Program-made: the position numbers and the translations under genes
Shown here: in pieces, positions 10,828 to 22,001 of the stretch
Layout of the letters: each line of letters starts with the position of its first letter
Numbering within the stretch: position 1 is the stretch's first letter
Notes under the pieces: generated by a model
What the model saw: the letters and a program-made list of their open reading frames with translations, nothing else
Database searches by the model: none
Told to the model about the DNA's origin: nothing
From: Ailurus styani
Lineage: Eukaryota; Chordata; Mammalia; Carnivora; Ailuridae
Assembly: GCA_002007465.1 (NCBI GenBank)
Contig: LNAC01000233.1
Location: 123,690-187,689 of the forward strand
DNA: 64,000 bases
Reading direction: 5' to 3'

Positions 10828-11272
10828 TATCCATGATGCTTTGTAGCTCCTCCCACCAACGGTAAAATCTACTTCCACCTCCATGAGTCTAGACTGGCCC
10901 TGTGACTTGATTTGGCTAATTAATTAGAAGTAAACATGATATAAACAGAAAATTGAAAAGTACAAGAGCATTAGGAATTTCTCTCTTCTTGCTTTTGGAA
11001 TCATGTGAAGAAGTCCAGGCTGGCTGACTGGGTAATCCAAAAGATGTGATCCAATCACCACCTTTGTCCCAGAAAAATAACCCCATGAATGCCTGGAATC
11101 CCAGCTATGGAGCTGACAGCTACCAAAGATACATACATGAGAGAGCCCAGCTAATCAACCAACAGAAGACCCACTCAGCTGATCCCAGACACATTTGCTG
11201 CCTCACAGATTAGAAGCTAAATAAATCATTTGTTTGGGGGTAGCTTGTTGCACAGAAATGGCTGATACACTC
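10828..11272 (+). mobile_element. MLT1-like MaLR LTR (3' LTR of a relic provirus?)
   Basis: Begins near TGATGCTTTGTAGCTCCTCC, then CCATGAGTCTAGACTGGCCC and TGTGACTTGATTTGGC, an AAGTCCAGGCTGGCTGACTG segment, GAAGCTAAATAAATCATTTG, and ends GGTAGCTTGTTGCACAG with GCTGATACAC. Its direction matches the LTR at 8.84-9.21 kb. Confidence 0.65.
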
Positions 11273-11849
11273 ACTATGCAACCAGTGGCAAGTGAAACAT
11301 TCCTTCTAGACTTCAGAAAGTGACATATTACCCACTCATTTATGTTCCTTATCCCTACTGGCCATACTTTAATTCCAACCAGTCCCAGTTTGCATGGGCA
11401 TGTTTTTAAATGTCAGAATATACTGCATCTATATGCAGCAATCTGTCTGCAAAGCAGGGATTGTTCAATGTTTTGGAAAAAGAGCAGTGATACCCTGAAA
11501 GATAAGAGGCCAAACCTATTGTAGAGACATTTGTCCATGTATCCTTACCCCATAAGGATAGTTATCATTATTCCATTCCTCCAGCATCTCTTTTGTTTAA
11601 ATATCATTTATATCTATGTGCAATCTTGCTTTGACACTGGTCCCAAAATTTACTAGGGTCACAAAGTTATTAAATTAGCACCACGGCCAAGAAGTAACAT
11701 GAGGGATACACATTCCCCTCCATCTCCTGGTCCCAGTGAGTGGGCTTCTGAAAGACCTACTCCAGTTTGTCTCTCCCGTCCCCAAGAGCAGCACCGACCC
11801 ACTCCGTAAGGACCCTCCTTCATGCTGCATCTGCTCTAACAATGGAGGA
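11273..11849. other. Interval without gene
   Basis: No family recognised. The 60-codon plus frame at 11342-11524 has no distinguishing features. Confidence 0.45.
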
Positions 11850-11995
11850 CACCCTGAGACTTGGGTTCAGATCCTGGCTCTGGCACTTACCAGCCGGATG
11901 TCAGGATAATTATGTGTACCTTGTGATGCTTTGGAAGGATTAAACAGGATGCAACCTGGGAAATGCCTCAGGACCCTGCATGTATTAAACTCTCG
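11850..11995 (+). repeat. MIR relic, sense
   Basis: ACTTGGGTTCAGATCCTGGC followed by CTGGCACTTACCAGCCGGAT is the MIR core, and GGAAGGATTAAACAGGATGC fits its 3' part. Confidence 0.65.
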
Positions 11996-12319
11996 ATTTT
12001 TTTAATAGATTAATGTAACTGTCTGGAACATTGCACCTCTGTGTTTGCTGTCACTGTGACAATGAAGGGTTTATGAGGCTGAGGTGCCCCAGCATGGTCT
12101 GTCGCACTGGAGGGAGATGGTAGACTGCTTCTTTGTCATTCCGTAATCCTTCTAGTCTGTGCTGCTTTCTGGTGTAAGGGTCTGAAGAGATTTGGCCATG
12201 CGGTGGGCTGCACCCTCTCTGGCTAGCCAGACACCTCGGGGGAATGTCTTAGCTGAACCGGAGCCAGGCCTGAGTCGGTGTCATGGATTGGGAGCACAGA
12301 GGTTTGCTGGATGGGACAC

Positions 12320-12480
12320 AAGAGCAGGGATCATGTGACCTGGGTTTTATGCCCGGTCCCAGCACTGATTTGGCAAGTGACCTTGGGCAAACCATTTCCC
12401 TTCTCTTCTTTCGATTAAGGGAATTTTAATAGATTTTATGACCACATCTCACAAAGATGTAGTGAAGATTAATGTAGGAT
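12320..12480 (+). repeat. MIR relic, sense
   Basis: CATGTGACCTGGGTTTTATG, CCCAGCACTGATTTGGCAAG, then TGACCTTGGGCAAACCATTT and GATGTAGTGAAGATTAATG: a clear MIR order with a small internal insertion. Confidence 0.68.
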
Positions 12481-14379
12481 ATCTGGAGCAATTTCACAGG
12501 GAAACACCAGAGAGATTATAATTAGTTTTACAATCTATAATTAAGTCTATAAATAGTAAGAAGAGAGCCACACCTGAATTATACATTTAAAAATAAGAGT
12601 TCATATTTTTTAAAAAATCTTTCTAAAGAAAACAAAGACCAATTGCTTGGTCACATTCAGAGAAATGATGAACTAGAAAAATACAAAGATTGTGGCCTTG
12701 ATGCAGCCTTTGATTTGGACTCTCCAGTGAGATAACAAAGCTGATAATGGAGAATAACCTGACTATCACATCTTCTGGACTAAAGGTTTGGCTCAATAAC
12801 TCACAAAGGAAAGGACATGTAAGGATGAAGGAGTTGGAGTCTTCTTAACCCAGTTCTGGCACTGGGGATTTTATGAGGGAAGGTTAAATGGTAGAGCCTT
12901 TGGCAAACAGAGAGAACCCCTTTCCTTCCATCTTGCCTCACATCCTTCAGATGGGCAAGAATGGAATGCTGTGGGACCAAGGAGGACTTCCCAACAACAA
13001 CCAGGAGCCCATTGAATCATTGCTGTCTTGGGAAATTTGTATATTGTAATCCTCTGAGCATCCAGAGACTTTCCTTTTGTTGTCCTTTCCCCTTCTGTCC
13101 CTCCAGTGGAACACCCCCTACAAACAGTGCAGTAGGGCATGGTGTCAAGTACATTATTAAATCTCACTGCCTTTTTAGGGATTTCAAAATACTCAGCCTA
13201 GGCAGTTTAGGGGAGTTTGTGTTCCAAATTGTAGAATCCTAACACAAAGACACTTGCATTATTCAGTGGGTTGAAAGCAGATTCAAAGCACAGATACCCT
13301 CCCTCCTCCAGGCCCATCAGCTGTACTCCCTGGGTCAGCAAGCTCATGCTATGGTCTGGACCTTTGGCTGTTTTCTGTCTCCCCAGCCCTTCCCAGTCAG
13401 GCTCCACTCTCCTTGGGTGACCATGAACGTTGAGGACCACAATGCCCTTTTCTGTCTGAGCCACAGACCACCCCTTGGTTTCTGGATGAAGCTACCCTTC
13501 TCATAACCCCTGGACCTCCAAGTTGACAGGTCACAATTTAACACACTGGATTCATAAAAACAAACAAAATAGCACCTTTTTATTTTCTCTAGCTGATCTA
13601 TGCCTGCTTATCAACCTCTGGTTCCTGGGGCTGGGCCAAGAAGGTGGGGGAAATGTAGATGATCAGTCCCCAGTTAGTTTCTGTCTAGATCATGTCTGTT
13701 GGATAAACAGTCCATGGATGTGGTTCCCTCTTAACAGACCTGCTCCTCCCCACTTTCCCCTGCACCTCCCCCACATGGTGACTGGCTTCCTGGGAGTGAC
13801 AGCTTCCTGTCCTCCTAATGTCGGGATGGGGGAAGGAGTCCTGGCCCCTCATGAGGTCTTGAGCTAGTCCCCTGCACCGGCTCTTTGGTTCTGGCTGTCT
13901 TCTGGCTGATCTCTGCCAAGGCCAAGTAGATCCAGTCTTAACTGTAGAGTCTGCCTGTGTTTCCTCCTCAGCCTTAGTTGATGTATCTCCCAGTGTATTC
14001 ACTCAGTCAGGCCATGCTCCTGGGGAGCCAGCACCCCACTGCTGAGCAGGCCTCTCTCGGGCCCTAACTAGTACAGTTCACCTGCCAAGGTCATTTGTGA
14101 GTCCTGAGGGGCCCTTCCATCAGTCCTTGGATTTGGGGGTCACTTAGCTCATGCCAAAATGAGACCCACTGAGGCTCCCCAGTTCTGTCTCTCTGCCTTT
14201 GTACTTCCCCTCTGTCAGTTTTCCTGTATCAGGTAATGTAAGAGGAAATGCTAGTCTATGAAGAAATTGAGTTGGGGATGCACATAGTTTGAGTTCAGTG
14301 GCTTTTGTTTGTGCAGTTCACAGACACATCTGAGTCCTGTTAAATTACTGTGTTGTTCCAGGGTAGAAATGACTTCTAG
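12481..14379. other. Interval without gene; mildly GC-richer
   Basis: Base composition rises at about 12.9-14.2 kb and frames of 66-114 codons appear on both strands (13523-13867 plus; 13207-13464 and 13685-14002 minus). None shows a recognisable domain, and overlapping frames on opposite strands indicate composition rather than coding. There is no CpG enrichment. Confidence 0.45.
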
Positions 14380-14665
14380 TATTTCCCTGCTTGGGCTTGA
14401 AATGTTCTTCCCCCACATCTTACTGTCTTTTTCCTTCCAACTCCCTCTTGTCTGAGAGGTCTCCTCTGACCACGTACCCATAATGACATTCTCTCTGCCC
14501 TTATGTTGCTTTATTTTTCTTTGTTGCACTTATTTATCACAAATAATATCTATCACTTGTTTTCTTGTTGACTTTCACTCCCCCATTAGAACTTAAGCTC
14601 CCAGAGGGCATGGTCTTTGTCTTGTTCACTGGAATATCCCCAATACCTAAGATGAAATAGTATCC
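14380..14665 (+). repeat. L2 LINE 3' relic, sense
   Basis: GTCTCCTCTGACCACGTACC, TTTATTTTTCTTTGTTGCAC, then CCCATTAGAACTTAAGCTCC, CAGAGGGCATGGTCTTTGTC and TTGTTCACTGGAATATCCCC follow the L2 3' end closely. Confidence 0.78.
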
Positions 14666-16599
14666 TTAATGATTTTTGATAGTGTACATTTTAATGCTAT
14701 TAAAGTAAAAATGCATATCAAAATGAGCAACAGAAAAAATTTTATTTTGAAACTTAGATATTAACTAGTTTCATGAGCCATAAGAGATTTTGAGACTAGA
14801 GCTGTCTTCTTACTTTATGCCTCGTATGATTTCCATTATACTGCTCAAGCTGTCTTCCTTGATGGTATGCTAAATAAAAAGTATTTGTTTTGAGATTCCA
14901 TATATTTGTATAATAGTTTGCACCAAGCTATCTGGATGAAAAATTAGATTTATTACTAAGTCAACACCTGATAATCTTAAATATTGATATATACAGAGCA
15001 ATATATTTAAAAACAAACATAGGAAAAGAAAAGGAAAGAACAGGGTCTTTCAGTTTATTTTTTAATTATAGATATATAGCTCTATATATCCATATTATTT
15101 ATACTTATTTTGAAGTGAATCTATAAATACTTTAATGTACATAAAAACATAGTCAATTTTTGTGGAATTATTGCATAAAAGAAAAAATTAGAGTAAATTC
15201 CATATTTTTATTTTTATATTCTACCTGCCTACAAATTTTAGACTGTATTTATCAACAGCAATCTAAAAAAAGACAAAGTAAAGAGATGACACTTTTTTTT
15301 AACCTTAATCTCTGGCTAATCTTGTGTAGGTCATAACAGAATCAGAAGCAATTTTAATGTAGCTACCTTTTCTAAATGTGTATTTTTCTATTTTAGGGAA
15401 ATGAATTTTGCTTATGAATTTGTGTCAAGTGTGTAATCATGCTGGCTTTTACACATGGACAACAAAAGAATGGGGTAAGAGATACAAGCTGCAAAGCTCT
15501 ATCAAAGGGCTTAAGTGACTTCACATTATATATTTTCTCTGGTGTGTTCTATTTGGCCGGTTGAATGACTGTCATTTTGTATCCATTCCTCTGAGGCAAT
15601 GACATGGTGAGGACGGTATTGTGATGGATGGAACCATCAGAACCCACTGAGTATTTAGATATTGCACTAGTGTATTACTTTTACAAAGAGCTACGTTATA
15701 GGAAAGTGGGATTGCTCTTCTGTGAGTGTTCTTTTGAGTGTTAAGGACAGGGCTTGGTAGTTAAGGAACAATGATGCATTCTTTCCCTTACCTCATCCTA
15801 CTACCTCTTTCATGTTGCTTAGCTACAACTGAAGCAAACCTCAAAGCTTTTGTTCACAGGCTTTAATCTAAGGATGAACTCTCCTTCAGCTAGCTTCATG
15901 CAATCCAATATAGCAAAGGCAAGGCACTTGGAAATCAGGTTCATCACAGCAGATTCTATGGACAAGAAGAATAAACCACATTGCTTACTAGAAACTTAGA
16001 GGACAAAGACTTGGAAGAAATACACCACCTTATTTTCTTGCACAGTGTGCTATTTCCAAAAACAGCCCCCCTTTCTCACCCCCCACCCTTGCCTTCCTAT
16101 GAAAGTTCGAGCGTTCTCATGAAACCTCCTGTAAAGTGACCAGTGTCCTCCACTTTCTGAAAGTTTGAAAGTTCATGTTGGGCTGCTTTGCTTTTCTGAA
16201 AGTCCTGCGTTAGTACCTGTTTTCTCTAACCAAGAGAAATAAGAGGATTTTTGCCTTTATGAAGCAGCAGTTACCACCCTAATGCAGGTCTTTCAAAAAA
16301 GAGGGATACTTGTAAAGACATTTTCCTGAATTAACTGACTTCATCTGCTCTTTTCTCCTTAAAGGTGAATTCGAGAAACCAGCCCTTTCTCTTCAGTAGA
16401 CTGTTCTTTATTATTGGCATGAGACTTAAAAGGGGGCCAGTCTCCTTAAGTGGCAGAACATAGCTTACAGGTTTACAATCTCAAGCTTTTCCTCTTACTA
16501 CAATTCAAAGAGTCACACAGCATGATCATAAATATTATTTCTATGTAATTCCATCCTCAAAATTGTCCTACCAGAAGAGTAGCATTTTACCTTTAAGAT
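14666..16599. other. AT-rich interval without gene
   Basis: Between 14.7 and 15.3 kb it is very AT-rich. From 15.3 to 16.6 kb the sequence looks single-copy with no family recognised and no open frame above 60 codons. Confidence 0.5.
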
Positions 16600-16615
16600 G
16601 TTTATTTCTAGAAAC

Positions 16616-16762
16616 TGAGGGTTACTGGGGGGTGGGAGGGTAGGGATAGGGTGGATGGGTTATGGACATTGGGGAGGGTTTGTGCTTTGGTGAATGCTGT
16701 GAAAGCTGTAAGCCTGATGATTCACAGACCTGTACCCCTAGGGCAAATAATAATAAAAAAAT
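16616..16762 (+). mobile_element. Young L1, 3' UTR fragment only, plus strand
   Basis: A 5'-truncated insertion of about 147 bp holding only the L1 3' end: GAGGGTTACTGGGGGGTGGG through GATTCACAGACCTGTACCCC and an (AAT)n/A tail. The same sequence, reversed, forms the 3' end of the L1 at 35.83 kb. Flanks GTTTATTTCTAGAAAC (16600-16615) and GTATATTTCTAGAAAC (16763-16778) match at 15 of 16 bases. The G-rich core can form a quadruplex. Confidence 0.93.
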
Positions 16763-16778
16763 GTATATTTCTAGAAAC

Positions 16779-17319
16779 ATGTTAATTTTCTGACCAGCTT
16801 AAAATGACAAAACAAAATGCCAGCAATCATGCTGTTTACTCCTTCAGTATCCTGGCTATCTGTGGAGCCAAGAATCCCTTGGGATCCCTGTTCTAGAGAT
16901 CCTGCAGTTGCCAATTGTACGAGTTTACCTGAATAGAGTCCAAGCCTCTCCCTAATAGTACCCCAATTTCTTCTGGGGAGAGGAACTCCAGGGGTCCACT
17001 TCTCATTGCAGAAGCACAAGCCAAAGAGACCAGAACTCTTTTTCCTGGCATGTTGCCTGCATTTGACCATATGATCCATGTCTCCTGGGAAATTGCATCT
17101 TGACCAAATGAGGTGGTGAGAGGGAATGTTGGAGGTATTTCATCTTGTAGGGGGACAAGATTCCTGCCCAAGCTGTTAAGAACTGTTTAGAGATGGTTAT
17201 AGTGCTGCCTGTTTCTTGTTGTACACATGTGTGTGTCCCTTTGTTCTTCTCTTTGCTGCTTCCTACTTCTAAGCCTGCTACATTAGCCTTGTATCAATTC
17301 TGTGAGATTTCACACCTGG

Positions 17320-17360
<41 letters not shown>

Positions 17361-17602
17361 ATAATATCCTTTTTTACAAATACCTTTTGCTCAGGTTAGA
17401 ACAAGTTTCTGTTGTTTGTGACAAAAAAGAAAATCCCTAACTAATACTGATACCATTATTCTAAGTCTTATAGAAAAGGAAATAACCAAAATTTTAAGGG
17501 TATATATTTGAACAGTCCTCTGAAGTTGAACATTCACAATTAAGTTTATGAATAATGAAAATGTGGCATAACTGCTGCGATAGAGTAAAAAAAGTTATGT
17601 AT
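16779..17602. other. Interval without gene, with a CA microsatellite
   Basis: Overlapping minus frames of 92 and 102 codons (16771-17171) show no recognisable domain. No repeat family was identified apart from the (CA)n run. Confidence 0.45.
17333..17359. repeat. (CA)n microsatellite
   Basis: About 13 uninterrupted CA units, a likely polymorphic locus. Confidence 0.97.
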
Positions 17603-17761
17603 GGGGCATCTAGGTGGCTCAGTGGATTAAGCCTCTGTCTTCAGCTCAGGTCATGATCTCAGGGTCCTGGGATCCAGGCCCACATCGGGCTCCCTGCTCA
17701 GTGGGGAGCCTGCTTCCTCCTTTCTCTGTCTGCCTCTCTGCCTACTTGTAATCTCTCTGCC

Positions 17762-17764
<3 letters not shown>
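17603..17764 (+). mobile_element. can-SINE with replaced tail, plus strand
   Basis: Head GGGGCATCTAGGTGGCTCAG, mustelid-like body (GGGATCCAGGCCCACATCGG, CTGCCTACTTGTAATCTCTC). The usual AAATAAATAAAATCTTT tail is missing and the body runs straight into a long CTTT array and a T run. Confidence 0.93.
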
Positions 17765-17821
<57 letters not shown>

Positions 17822-17841
17822 TCATTCTGTTTTTTTTTTTT
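17763..17841. repeat. (CTTT)n microsatellite followed by T run
   Basis: About 15 uninterrupted CTTT units, then CATTCTG and 12 T. It appears to have grown from the pyrimidine-rich end of the SINE. Confidence 0.97.
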
Positions 17842-20064
17842 GAGAGCTTATCTCTCAACTTTGTACATTTAAGAAATCTGTTTGTACCCAAGAACATTCT
17901 GTTATTACCTTCAGGTGCTCTTCACAGTGGTTTAAGATTAAACTGTGAAACTGAAAATTTTTTGTGTGTGAAACTGAAATTTTAGTGCCAAGATTATAAT
18001 AGATTTGGTGGTATAGATAAGTAAGCACTTGGGTTATTAGAAGATTGTTCACACTGTTAGAATATTTCCAGAAACATTGTTTTCAGTGAAATTATAACAC
18101 TAAAAATTGATGTGGGTTTAGAAATTTCTATTTACCTCTGTTTTTTATTTTAAAATTAGAGAAATAAATATCCAGTCATAATAAAGTCCTGTTAAGTACA
18201 ATATGTTTCTGTATTCACATGGAAACTTTATGTTGCAAGCAAACAAAATCAGTTCACCTGATCTAATCAATAAATGAGAATGTATTAGTTTATATAACTG
18301 AAATGTACTGGTATAAATCCATCATTAGATACAGATTGAGCTTTAGGACTGTGTTGTCATAGGGGCTTTGTCTCTGTCTTCCTAATTCTCTTGGTTCTTC
18401 CTTTCTCTTTGTTGGTGTTGTTAAAATTGGCTGCTCTACTCCTAGGCACATCTGTATCCTGCATCATTTTGATGACAGTCATGTGCCCATGTCTCACAGT
18501 TCTAAGCAAATCTGGATATTCACTCCAATTTAATTGAATTAAATCACGTATCCACCCCTGAATTAATCACTGTAGCTGGAGTAATGAAATAGATGTACTG
18601 CTTTGCTAATTCTCCATCATTTGTTCCACCTTTATAGCAATGGTGGGTAGACATAGCTTCCCCAGAAGCACATGAATCCCCCAAAAGACAATTGGGAGCT
18701 ATTGAAAAGGGTCAGGGAGAAAAGGAAACTTCACAGGCAGCCAGCCAGCAAGTATCCAATCATCCTCCATTATGTTGCTACTCCAAGGGAATATGAATGA
18801 CGTCTAGATGTTTCATGTAATGTGTATCTTCACCATTTTGCACCAGGGCTTGTGATGTAAAACAAGAGCGTGCTTTATATAGAGGAGATTTGCAGAGGTT
18901 AAATATGACATGGATCTGTTTTTAATATATCCAAGTCATTTTAAATTTAGTCAATATCAAGGACATCATATTCAGAGCCATGAATTCCTCCACTGAAAGC
19001 TTTCTCTTCCCTTTTGTTATCCTTGCTAAGCAACATTTTTAGGGATGTCCTTCACGGAATGTGAATATCCTATTTTATACAGTGTGAAATGCAAAACAAA
19101 TGGACTTAGTGTTTTATCAACTGATAAAGGTAACAGACTGATGACGTTACCTCAGTGTACGAGTTGAATTTTAGCAAATTCTTCTCTCTCTACTTCTCAC
19201 TTCCTCTCGGTAGTATTATAACACTTGCAGACTATCTTCTAAACTCTACTTCACTTTATGGAACTTGATTAATAGGTAGATACCTATTTTTCTCTACTCA
19301 TAGACATAAAATATGAAGTAGAATGAGTTAAATTCTCAAAATTGGACACTATCTGGAGAGATTAGCTGGCACTGAGTTTGTTTGTTCTAGCCACTTTCCC
19401 TTACAGTCTCAGAATTTTGACCTTGTGTGTGCCCCAGAGCAATTGGAACAACAGATACTGATCCACTGATCCATGCTGACTGAGCTCATACAACATCGAT
19501 GTATTCCTGAGAAGCACAATTTATTTAAGGAAAAATGGATTATTGATAAGGATAAGGGTCCAACTCTTGTATTCTCTGAACAATACACGCTGCCCCTATT
19601 AGTAAGCTACATGGAAGAAGCAAATTATTATTTGAACATTACCTCATTATGTGGAACTAGAACAAGGTGATTAGTTTTATAATTGAGATGTTTAGTACCA
19701 TCAGACTATTAAAGTCAGATGCCTGCATCTCCTCAGCATGGACTTGGGGCCACCATGTGGCTCTTCTTTCTAGAACACCTTCTCTCTAGAACAAGGCTCT
19801 GGTGGGCACTACTATGTACGCCAGTGACTCTCCACTTTGCGACTGATCAGTATCCTTTTTCTGAATGCTTCATTCTTTCTTTAAACAACTATCTTCAATC
19901 AAACCTTTCCACTGAAGAGCTCATCTATATGAAATAAGTTTATATATTTTGTCCTATTATGTATCGAAGCCAATCAAACTAGCAGAATCTTATTTTCTCC
20001 TTTATGTACCATGTAACTAACATTTTCTTTTTAATTCATTAAGGGAGATGTAACTAATTGATTG
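17842..20064. other. AT-rich interval without gene
   Basis: No repeat or exon assigned. A small imperfect duplication of GTGAAACTGAAATTTT lies at 17944-17983. The short plus frames at 19473-19670 and 19719-19937 have no features of known proteins. Confidence 0.5.
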
Positions 20065-20290
20065 AGTGCCCAGTGTTGGTTCAGTGCTAGGCATTTGACC
20101 TATATAATCATTTTTAAGCATAAATGAAGCAAGTAGCACGATTCTCATTTTAGAGTAAGGGACACTTAAGCTCAAAGAAGTCAATGCAACTTGCTCAAGG
20201 TCAACATCTAATTAGTTGATAGAGATAGACTTCAACCACCTTATTGTGATTATGTGTTGTGATTCTAACATCAGTGCCCTTTCAACGTAT
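20065..20290 (-). repeat. MIR relic, antisense
   Basis: GTGCTAGGCATTTGACCTAT, CATTTTAGAGTAAGGGACAC, then CAACTTGCTCAAGGTCAACA and a closing GTGATTCTAACATCAGTGCC segment match antisense MIR. Confidence 0.65.
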
Positions 20291-20890
20291 ATTACCTGGG
20301 AGGACATATTAAGATGGGCTTTGTGTTCTCCCATCATTTCTAAAACTATTAATGTGTCAAAGTCTTGATAGCTGGAGAAAATTAAAATTCTTAATTTATT
20401 GTATCATTTTTATGGAAAAGTGTTCATTTGTTATAGTATGTATTTCTTTTGTGCCTATAGTGAGCAAGTCTCTGTGTTGCATAGTATAGAATAAAAAAAC
20501 AAGATACGTTATGATCTTAAAATAGGATAATGAAAAAAGGGTTCAAATAGCTATGATACTTAACTACATATTAATTAATGGGTTATGATGTAAAAGTGCA
20601 GGACTCTGATCCTTGAGATAAGTGAAAAAAATGAGATAAACATTAAAGATTTCCCCCACATTCGTTTCCTAGAAGCAGTTCCCAGGCTGCAGAGCACAGC
20701 AGTGGAACCAGACAGAGGCCAGCATTCTCCATGACTTAAGAGACAGAGATTACATATTAGAAAGCCTAAGGCAAATAGAAGTTTCAGGGCTGTGTATGAG
20801 AAAAAAGGGAGCTACGGAGAGAAAGAGAGAGAGACACACAGAGAGAGACAGAGAGAGATCTAGAGATCTGTGGAGCCTCCATAGAGGCTT
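20291..20890. other. AT-rich interval without gene
   Basis: No family assigned. A GA-rich patch at 20817-20858 contains AGAGAGAGACA units and explains the 60-codon minus frame there. Confidence 0.45.
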
Positions 20891-21439
20891 TGGTTCACAT
20901 ATGAGCCCGAGCAAAGAACCGACACAAAGCATAGTGTGAACAATTCTCAGAGCTCACACAGTCTGGAAATAGTTCTTTTCCTACTGGCTAAAGAGAGGCA
21001 TTTTTGACAGTATCCTCAGACGAGAATTATATTAGTAGGGGGGCTAAATTAGCCCTAAACTAAAGACAACTCTGGATCTGCCTTAACAAAGCCTAAAAGC
21101 ATGCCTTCAAAAGACCAAACCTATTACAAATAACTGCCTGCGAGAACAAAGTCCAATACTCTTTTAAGGGAGCACAACAAAATCTAGCATGCAACAATAT
21201 AGCAAGTTCACAATGTAGAGAATTCAATTAAAAATTTCCTGACATACAAAGAAGCAGGGAAATATGATCTATAACCAGTAAAAGCAATCAATACAAATAG
21301 ACCCAGGAGTGACCAAGGTGATGGCATTAAACAAGGACATTAAAATAGCTATTAAAAATATGGTCCACATATGTTTTAGAAAAGAGATGGAAACATGAAC
21401 AATATGAGAAAAGAAATATTTTTTAAAACTTATATTAAA

Positions 21440-21631
21440 GGGATGCCTGGGTGGCTCAGTTGTTAAGCATCTGACCTTGGCTCAGGTCATGATCCCAGGG
21501 TCCTGGGCTAAAGCCCTGCATAGGGCTCCCTGCTCTGCAGGAAAGCCTGCTTCTCCCTCTCCCACTCCCTGCTGGTGTTCCCTCTATCACTGTGTCTCTC
21601 TCTGTCAAATAAATAAATAAAATCTTAAAAA
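21440..21631 (+). mobile_element. can-SINE, plus strand, inside the L1 relic
   Basis: Head GGGATGCCTGGGTGGCTCAG. It is bracketed by AAAACTTATATTAAAG (21425-21440) and AAAACTTTTATTAAAAG (from about 21632), a decayed duplication of the L1 target. Carnivore-wide type. Confidence 0.93.
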
Positions 21632-21980
21632 AAAACTTTTATTAAAAGACCAAAATCAAACCTCTACAGATGAAAATACAATATTTTTTCAGCATTATTA
21701 GACACAGCTGAAGAAAAGATAAGTGAACATAAAGATACAGCAATAGGAATTATCTAATATGAAGCAAAAAGAGAGAAAATACTAAAAAAAAATGTCCTGT
21801 GGTATAATATCAAATAATCTAATATATGTGTAATTAGATTGTTCAAGAAGGAGAGAAAAAGTTGAGGATAGGGGCATTTTCAGAAAATATTTGAAGTAAT
21901 AATAGCTGAAAATCTAAACAATTTTAAACTAAAAACTAAACTATAAGCCTACAGACCCAAGAAATGCAAAATAACCAAAA

Positions 21981-22001
21981 TAAACAAACAAACAAACAAA
22001 A
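21981..22001. repeat. (CAAA)n microsatellite
   Basis: Five tandem ACAA units within the L1 relic, probably grown from its A-rich sequence. Confidence 0.85.

Noticed and set aside
13523..14002. 114-codon plus frame and 105-codon minus frame
   Set aside because: They overlap on opposite strands, show no domain or splice context, and fall in a GC-richer patch where long chance frames are expected.
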